The notes below the pieces were generated by a model. The model was not told where the DNA came from. It was given only the letters and a program-made list of their open reading frames with translations, and ran no database searches. DNA of 64,000 bases from Flavobacteriales bacterium (GTDB lineage Bacteria; Bacteroidota; Bacteroidia; Flavobacteriales_F; PHOS-HE28). A program made the position numbers and the translations under genes. Shown piece after piece: positions 59,401 to 64,000 of the stretch (positions within the stretch are counted from its first letter, which is position 1; every line of letters starts with the position of its first letter). Where the stretch lies: NCBI GenBank assembly GCA_016718655.1, contig JADKCV010000004.1, forward strand, positions 62,001 to 126,000, written 5' to 3'.

Positions 59401-59935
59401 GTAGCGTGACCTCATCAGCACCTTCGTAGTCGAAGCGAATGCCCAAGGGGTCGGAACCTGGTCGGATGATCAGGTCGTACTTCAACCCTGATCGCCCTTC
59501 GCGGAAAAGCGCATCACAGCCAGGGGCTATGCCGGTCATCCGGACCGTAGCATAGGCCTTGGCATGACCTGTCCGGTTGGCAGTGGAGTCCCCGAGGAAA
59601 TAGTTGTAGGCACCTGGAAGAGCCTGTTCGCCTCGTACGGATGGGGATACTGCGCTGAGGAACCGGAGCTTCACGACATGTCCACGTAGGATGATCGGTC
59701 GGCTACCCGGGTCGATATTCTGGTTCGCATGTGCGTCAGCGATCGCCGACGCATCATACCGATCGATGGTCACACCATCTCGTTCCATCCAGAGCGTAGT
59801 GCCAGCGAGCTCGGCCCTGTGGGTCACTTGGTCCGGCCATTGGCCTTCATTGGTTATGAACCGTATCGCCTGAGCGTTCGCGGCGAAGGTGCATATCCAA
59901 AAGAGACAGATCGTGCTTGTCGCCCTTCTCCCCAT
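56438..59935 (-). CDS. Giant surface protein with SBBP propeller, PKD and T9SS type B C-terminal domain
   Basis: 1165 residues with a signal peptide (about 1-23). An N-terminal domain (RFITNEGQWPDQVTHRAEL; DUF7948-like) is followed by SBBP propeller repeats (about 240-720: YDTTGTQLIWSTYLGGSAAE and similar), a PKD domain (WDFGDGSAPSTVVNPTHAYALPGTYTVVL) and Ig-like modules. The C-terminus is the gliding-motility-associated type B sorting domain: PDIFVPNTFTPNDDGVNDLL, FDRWGELVF, YHLTVDCVDGQRYF, GNVTVVR. It should be exported by T9SS and held at the surface by the partner PorP/SprF encoded next. Confidence 0.9.
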   Translation of the reverse strand: MGRRATSTICLFWICTFAANAQAIRFITNEGQWPDQVTHRAELAGTTLWMERDGVTIDRYDASAIADAHANQNIDPGSRPIILRGHVVKLRFLSAVSPSVRGEQALPGAYNYFLGDSTANRTGHAKAYATVRMTGIAPGCDALFREGRSGLKYDLIIRPGSDPLGIRFDYEGADEVTLRDGALVVTTSMGRMTERIPMAYQDIHGERRIIPCTYWSDAGEIGIRPGPYDPEHELVIDPELSFATYSGSFSNNFGYTATFDAAGFLYAGSTAFGPLYPTTTGAYSTDWSGGTTDIAITKYDTTGTQLIWSTYLGGSAAEMPHSLYVDNNDQLLLLGTTASTDIPVTSNAFDPTFAGGTPFTPSGLGLSYPNGSDMLLARLSADGSALLGCTYLGGTGNDGLNSAPGLKFNYADEVRGEVLLATNGDVWVTSCTQSTNMPVTTDAAQAGYAGGSHDGYVARFNADLSTLIYASYIGGSAADAVYNGVVGPDGSLHVCGGSTSTDLATSADAVQQTSNGGSAEAFVARFAASGNTIDALTYWGSSAYDQAYFVELDGNGAVYVFGQTSAPSGQLILNAPYNQPSGGQFITKFSADLSSALLSSRVGRNDGNPDISPTAFLVDVCDKIYTSGWGSSNAGLGGSLTTQGLPITPDAHQSSTDGHDLYLAVFDIDMTALTYATYYGGGVSPEHVDGGTSRFDRRGRVYQSVCAGCQNNDDFPTTPNAWSATNNSTGCNNGVLKFDFDAPLVIAAFLAPERACAEEPFTFINLSSGAAGVVWDFGDGSAPSTVVNPTHAYALPGTYTVVLTATNPLACNESDQTTRTIVVAPARPQLMAMPDTLLCGPINTFELVANSFGTASSFHWSSTSDLSDRLNPDPTDSTATLSPLQGGSFFVSATVEGGCAALDSTTIILSLADITMTDDLGICLGDTALITVNGADPGSTFLWSPDDLVLSGQGTAGIQVAPAENTAFGVSVVAPSGCAWNATVQVDVSTITGASVSASVDQALVLPGTTVQLSATPSGDLSYAWTPVTGVSDPSSPIPTAVVNSTTTFVVNVSDGVCSKDASVQVTVFELRCSDPDIFVPNTFTPNDDGVNDLLLVRGRHVERLEFLVFDRWGELVFSTTDQRIGWDGTYQGRPVDPAVFVYHLTVDCVDGQRYFTKGNVTVVR

Positions 59936-59984
59936 CAGGCACGAAGATACTTACGTATGCCTGGTGTTCGGATGGAGCGTACGG

Positions 59985-62180
59985 TCAACGGGCCTTCTGC
60001 TGGAAGGCTTGTTCCTCACCCTTCACGATCATGCGGAACTCCACACGTCTGTTCTGAGCCCGACCTTGTTCGGTCTTGTTCGTGGCGATCGGCTGGTTCT
60101 TGCCATGGCCTACGGCGATCAATCGTTCGCTGTCCACCCCGCGCGAGGCGAGTTGTTCAACCACCGTCTGAGCTCTTGCTTGGGATAGGTCGACATTGTA
60201 AGCGGTACCTCCGATGGCATCGGTGTGCGCTTCGATCACAAGCATCAGTTCCTTATGCTGCTTCAGCAGGTGGTCGATCTGCTCCAGCACAGGTGAGGAG
60301 GTACTATCCAGAGCGGCGCTTTTGTAAGCGAAGTGGATGGCGTTCGTCCGGAGCTTCTTGTTGTTCAACTCCTCCAAGGATGCCAGGTCGAGCTGGCTAA
60401 GGTCGATCAGTTTCTCTTCTTCCAATGCGAACACTTCCGCATCCATGAACTGAAGGTCCTTCACCTTTTTGTAAACGACATACATCTCTTCCATCGACTT
60501 GGCCTCGCCCACCAGATAGATATACGTGGATGTCACCGGGTCGAACCGTTCGATCACGGGATAGAACCGCTTGATCTCGGCGAAGCGAGGGTCATCCAAG
60601 CTCATTCGCTCCCGTGTGGCGAAAAGTTGTACGGCGAACGTGGCGTCATCCAACTGGTCCATCCGGATCTCGGAGGCATCGAACGGGAGTTCTTGATAGT
60701 TGAACTCATGTGACCTTCCCAGGGCATCCTGGTAGACGGCGGCAACGGCCATGTCCTCGTGTTCCTTGAACCTATCGATGACCACGATCGGTTTCGTATT
60801 GCACTTGTTCTGGATGGTGCCCGATGCATCGACCACAGCCAATGCGTCCAGCCTCACCTCATAGGTTCCAGCCGTTTTGAACTGATGCACCGTGGAAGGG
60901 CCTTTTGTCAGCGTGCCATCACCAAGGTCCCAGTGATATTCGGAAGATACCCAGCCGGGTAGGTTGCTCAGGTCGGAGTGGAATTCCACGGAACGACCCG
61001 TACGCACGGTGTCAGGGGCAGCCACGAATGCCTGGAAATGGTCCCTCAGTTCCAGTTCATGGCTGACAAGGGTATGGAACGTCTGTCCTGTCCTTCGGTC
61101 CACGAGCAAACTACGCACGTGGTAATTCCCCGGCTCGGTGTAGCAGTGATCAACGGTCAAGGAGTTGATGCGTGTGCCATCGCCCAGGTCCCATACATGG
61201 TCCAACGGCAGTGCGGCGGTCACTGCCAATGGTTTCGAGGTGAAGTGGTAACAATAGTTGTTCGGCTGCTGTGGGGTGCACTCCCTGAACTTGGGAATAG
61301 TGCGTACGCTATGGTGGATACGGTCCGTTCCGGTCCTGTCTGAAGCGAACAATGCGCGACGACCATCCGCGGAGCTCGAATAGCCATGGTCGTTGGCAGG
61401 GCCATTGATGGGTTCAGGGAGTGCTTCTGGCCGTGTCCATTTGCCTTCGTGCAGCTCGGTGCGATAAAGGTCCAGCTTGCCTTTGCCACCCTCACGGTCC
61501 GAGGCGAAGATCAGCGAACCGTCAGGTTGGAACTGAGGATAAACCTCGTTCGCCGTGCTGTTCAAGGTGTTCGCCAATGGTTCTGGCACGGACCAGGACC
61601 CATCCTTGAGCAAGGACCGGAACAGGTCCATACCTCCGGCCCCGCCGGTCATATTGGATGCAAAGATCAACGTGCGACCATCCGCGGAGAGTGCAGGATG
61701 CATCACGCCATACTTTGCGGAGTTGAACGGGAACGGTATGGGCTCGGACCATTGACCATCGTTCAGTGAGGACATGAACAACCCGAGTTGGGCGGCCGCA
61801 CCTTTCAAGTTGGATAGCTTTTTGGGCAGCACCAGGTTTCGGGTATAGCAGATGGTGGAGCCGCTGCGATCGAAAGAGGCTGGCCCTTCATTGACCGGTG
61901 TGGTGAGCATGGAACTGAACAGGACCGGTTGTCCAGCCCGTTCCTTGGCGAAGGGTACCCAATAGAGGTCGGATAGTGGTTTTCCGGATTCTGCATCGCG
62001 GAAATCGATCGCACTTGACGATTCACGAACGGATACCATGACGAACCCACTATCCAGCCAGATGGGTGCATAATCCTCCCCTGGAATGGCGAGGTCGACC
62101 ATGGTCACCTCGTGGATCTCTTGTGCCCATACCGAGTAGGTGCACAGGCACAATGCTGCTATGGGGATGGCTTTCAGCAT
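59985..62180 (-). CDS. OmpA family protein with PD40 propeller and PKD domains
   Basis: 731 residues from the ATG at 62180 (MLKAIPIAALCLCTYSVWAQE signal); the ORF is open further up but that part overlaps the preceding gene. PD40 blades fill about 60-330 (LSADGRTLIFASNMTGGAGGMDLFRS, FQPDGSLIFASDREGGKGKLDLYRT). Two PKD-like domains follow (DHVWDLGDGTRINSL; YHWDLGDGTLTKGPS). An OmpA C-terminal domain ends the protein (LVIEAHTDAIGGTAYNVDLSQARAQTV, AQNRRVEFRM), tethering it to peptidoglycan. It lies four bases after the PorP/SprF gene, the same order as in the other triplet. Confidence 0.9.
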   Translation of the reverse strand: MLKAIPIAALCLCTYSVWAQEIHEVTMVDLAIPGEDYAPIWLDSGFVMVSVRESSSAIDFRDAESGKPLSDLYWVPFAKERAGQPVLFSSMLTTPVNEGPASFDRSGSTICYTRNLVLPKKLSNLKGAAAQLGLFMSSLNDGQWSEPIPFPFNSAKYGVMHPALSADGRTLIFASNMTGGAGGMDLFRSLLKDGSWSVPEPLANTLNSTANEVYPQFQPDGSLIFASDREGGKGKLDLYRTELHEGKWTRPEALPEPINGPANDHGYSSSADGRRALFASDRTGTDRIHHSVRTIPKFRECTPQQPNNYCYHFTSKPLAVTAALPLDHVWDLGDGTRINSLTVDHCYTEPGNYHVRSLLVDRRTGQTFHTLVSHELELRDHFQAFVAAPDTVRTGRSVEFHSDLSNLPGWVSSEYHWDLGDGTLTKGPSTVHQFKTAGTYEVRLDALAVVDASGTIQNKCNTKPIVVIDRFKEHEDMAVAAVYQDALGRSHEFNYQELPFDASEIRMDQLDDATFAVQLFATRERMSLDDPRFAEIKRFYPVIERFDPVTSTYIYLVGEAKSMEEMYVVYKKVKDLQFMDAEVFALEEEKLIDLSQLDLASLEELNNKKLRTNAIHFAYKSAALDSTSSPVLEQIDHLLKQHKELMLVIEAHTDAIGGTAYNVDLSQARAQTVVEQLASRGVDSERLIAVGHGKNQPIATNKTEQGRAQNRRVEFRMIVKGEEQAFQQKAR

Positions 62181-62184
62181 CGGT

Positions 62185-63111
62185 CTAGAAATAGCGGGGG
62201 TCCTTGACCCTGATGCGATAACCGAATTCATACTGGAGCATGAGCTCATGGGACCCATCGTGATAGGAGCGGATGGCGGAAAGACCCATGTCGTAGGAAT
62301 ACCCCAAGCGCCATTGGGGATTGGGGAGGAATTCGACGGAGCCGATCAGTGCATCGCCGGTACGGTACGATACGCCGAGCCACACTTTGTCACGTAATAT
62401 GAAGTTGGAAGAGAGGTCCGCCTGAAGGCCGCTCTCAGTCCGATAGCGGACCATGGTGGAGGGTTTCCACTTCAACAGGTCGGATACATCGAACAGTATG
62501 CCCCCGGTAAGCATGGGCTGCGCATCAAGCTTCACATCGCTTAATACGGTCGTTGCGTCACTCAGGTTATAGTTGTGCAGAAGCAGGAACGGAAGTGAGA
62601 ATCCAACGAACCAACTCTTGTTGTAGTAGTATGCACCTGCACTGAAATTGGGCCTGATGGCATGTCGGGTATCCACGGCGAACACTTGATCGCCTGCTTG
62701 CTGGATGGCCACCTCGGTCCAACGAGCCCTGAAGAGCGTCGCCCCAACCCCAAGGCCAAGTGCGAGTTTGGCCTTGTTGGGCATTCGAAGCCGATATGCG
62801 TAGGAGGTGAAAACGCCGGTTTGCTCCGATACGCCGATCCGGTCGTTCAGGATCATGAGACCGAGGCCAACCTTACGACGAGCAACAGGAGCGTGGATGC
62901 TTAACGTTTGGGACACCGGCGCACCTTCGAAGCCGACCCATTGCTGCCTGTAGGAAAGGTTCGCCGCTAGCGCATCCCGACTACCCGCATAGGCTGGATT
63001 GATCACCAGACCATTGAACAGGTATTGACTGGTCAATGGGGAATGCTGGGCCTGGGTAACGCCATGGGCGACCAGTCCTGAAAGGGCTATCAGTGTGACG
63101 AGGATCCTCAC
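62185..63111 (-). CDS. PorP/SprF family type IX secretion membrane protein
   Basis: 308 residues with a signal peptide (MRILVTLIALSGLVAHGVTQAQ). The conserved start of the mature domain is HSPLTSQYLFNGLVINPAYAGSRDALAANLSYRQQWVGFEGAP, followed by barrel strands (VGLGLMILNDRIGVSEQTG, FSAGAYYYNKSWFVGFSLP) and the typical ending GYSYDMGLSAI...SHELMLQYEFGYR. The start overlaps the stop of the type B adhesin upstream by ATGA, so the adhesin and its export partner are coupled. Confidence 0.95.
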   Translation of the reverse strand: MRILVTLIALSGLVAHGVTQAQHSPLTSQYLFNGLVINPAYAGSRDALAANLSYRQQWVGFEGAPVSQTLSIHAPVARRKVGLGLMILNDRIGVSEQTGVFTSYAYRLRMPNKAKLALGLGVGATLFRARWTEVAIQQAGDQVFAVDTRHAIRPNFSAGAYYYNKSWFVGFSLPFLLLHNYNLSDATTVLSDVKLDAQPMLTGGILFDVSDLLKWKPSTMVRYRTESGLQADLSSNFILRDKVWLGVSYRTGDALIGSVEFLPNPQWRLGYSYDMGLSAIRSYHDGSHELMLQYEFGYRIRVKDPRYF

Positions 63112-64000
63112 CGTTTGATGATGACGTGGCCGTTGTACGTGCGTTCGTTGCCAAGGTTCAGCACATAGAAATAGGTGCCGTCAGGTAGCTCCTTGCCGTT
63201 GTCCGACCGGCCACTCCATTCGTTGGCGTAATCATCCGAGGTGAAGACCTGTTGTCCCCATCGATTGAAGACCTTGACCTTCGATCCAGGATGGTTGCCT
63301 AGGCCGGTGATCCGGAAGGTGTCGTTCACGCCATCGCCGTTGGGGGAATAACCCTCGGGTATGAAGAGGTCGAGCACAGTGATGAGCACGGTATCGCTCA
63401 CTGAGGAACAGGTGTTCAATGAAGCGTTCAGGATCAGTAGGTGATCGCCTGGCGACAGATCGTTCAAGTAGGCTGTGGGTTCATCAGCATCGAACAGCGT
63501 TCCTGGTCCGGTAAGGACGGTCCACAGCAGGTCGGCTCCTACGGTGGCTGATCCATTGAGTACGGTGTTCGTGGACATTTCCAGTATTTGGTCCGTGCCG
63601 GCGTTCACCCAGAGTCCCGTTCCTGGGTCAAGGAAGGTCACTTGGGCCGTATCCTGAGCTAGGCAACCACCGGAGTTCACTGTCCAGACCAATGAGAAAG
63701 TACCAATGGAGTTCGAACCGATCAGGGCATCGGAAGCCTGGAGATCACTACCGGTGAGTTCCGCAGGCAGTGTCCAAAGGCCGATGCCATTGGTGATCAT
63801 GGCTTGCATTCCCACTTCATTGCCACAGGTCGATAGATCCGGGCCGGCGTTGGCATTGGGCGTGGGCAACACTTCCACCACGAGCACTGACTGTGCCGAG
63901 CACGTTCCATCGCTCCAGGAGTATCCTAGGGCATGAGCGCCAGGTGAGGTTGGCGTGAATGAAGCGTTCAGCACATCATCCCCGATCCAGGTTCCACCTG
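63108..64000 (-). CDS. T9SS type B sorting-domain protein (partial, N-terminus outside window)
   Basis: The frame is open to the right edge (reading GTWIGDDVLNASFTPTSPG), so only the C-terminal 296 residues are seen. Ig-like/PKD-like modules (VLVVEVLPTPNANAGPDLSTCGN; VNAGTDQILEMSTNTVLNGSATVG) precede the gliding-motility-associated C-terminal domain: LFIPEGYSPNGDGVNDTFRI, VFNRWGQQVF, GKELPDGTYFYVLNLG, GHVIIKR. It is a secreted surface protein, probably an adhesin, paired with the PorP/SprF gene that follows. Confidence 0.9.
   Translation of the reverse strand, partial: GGTWIGDDVLNASFTPTSPGAHALGYSWSDGTCSAQSVLVVEVLPTPNANAGPDLSTCGNEVGMQAMITNGIGLWTLPAELTGSDLQASDALIGSNSIGTFSLVWTVNSGGCLAQDTAQVTFLDPGTGLWVNAGTDQILEMSTNTVLNGSATVGADLLWTVLTGPGTLFDADEPTAYLNDLSPGDHLLILNASLNTCSSVSDTVLITVLDLFIPEGYSPNGDGVNDTFRITGLGNHPGSKVKVFNRWGQQVFTSDDYANEWSGRSDNGKELPDGTYFYVLNLGNERTYNGHVIIKR

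Overview
The window is chromosome of a Bacteroidota bacterium, most likely a GC-rich Flavobacteriales lineage. The evidence is a TonB receptor/DUF4249 pair, type IX secretion (T9SS) cargo with type A and type B C-terminal sorting domains, PorP/SprF proteins beside OmpA proteins, and promoters of the Bacteroidota type (TAnnTTTG -7 boxes, one with a TTG 19 bp upstream). Both edges cut genes: a DUF4249 lipoprotein on the left and a type B adhesin on the right.

Layout. 1-2.7 kb: nutrient-uptake pair. 2.9-3.2 kb: tRNA-Pro with a degenerate copy beside it. 3.6-12.5 kb: housekeeping and envelope genes (frameshifted M1 aminopeptidase, esterase, fused 2-oxoacid dehydrogenase E1, AIM24 protein, holin-like protein, secreted PDZ protein, S4 RNA-binding protein, tRNA-Arg, NlpE-like lipoprotein). 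12.6-20 kb: typA, an exported toroid-repeat protein, a large metallophosphoesterase with a calcium-binding-like C-terminus, and an MBL-fold hydrolase. 20-25.6 kb: a tightly packed nucleotidyltransferase / B12-radical SAM / two-methyltransferase operon divergent from a multi-spanning membrane protein, a candidate surface-molecule pathway. 25.6-28.8 kb: an extra DnaE-type polymerase. 28.9-37 kb: an ABC transporter whose two permeases are each fused to an M1 zinc peptidase; one copy is split by a frameshift. 37.3-41 kb: two secreted beta-propeller T9SS proteins.

41.2-44.9 kb is the most accessory-looking part: dinB, AT-rich mini-repeats, a structured repeat, two ORF6N genes and an XRE-S24 (LexA-like) repressor. 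With dnaE at 25.6 kb these look like a damage-inducible mutagenesis set. A TAA-R-R-Y-AGTC-like site occurs twice upstream of the repressor, once inside the ORF6N promoter and once upstream of dnaE. 44.9-53.1 kb: nhaA, YwqK-like protein, diheme lipoprotein, VOC protein, a polyamine pair (deoxyhypusine-synthase-like enzyme and arginine decarboxylase), corA and pepE. The decarboxylase is preceded by a long leader holding two short ORFs chained to it by ATGA overlaps. 53.1-64 kb: two consecutive adhesin / PorP-SprF / OmpA-PD40 triplets, nearly all joined by 4-bp ATGA overlaps.

All assignments are from reading the sequence; no database search was possible. Two frameshifts (near 3,960 and 34,388) may be real or assembly errors.
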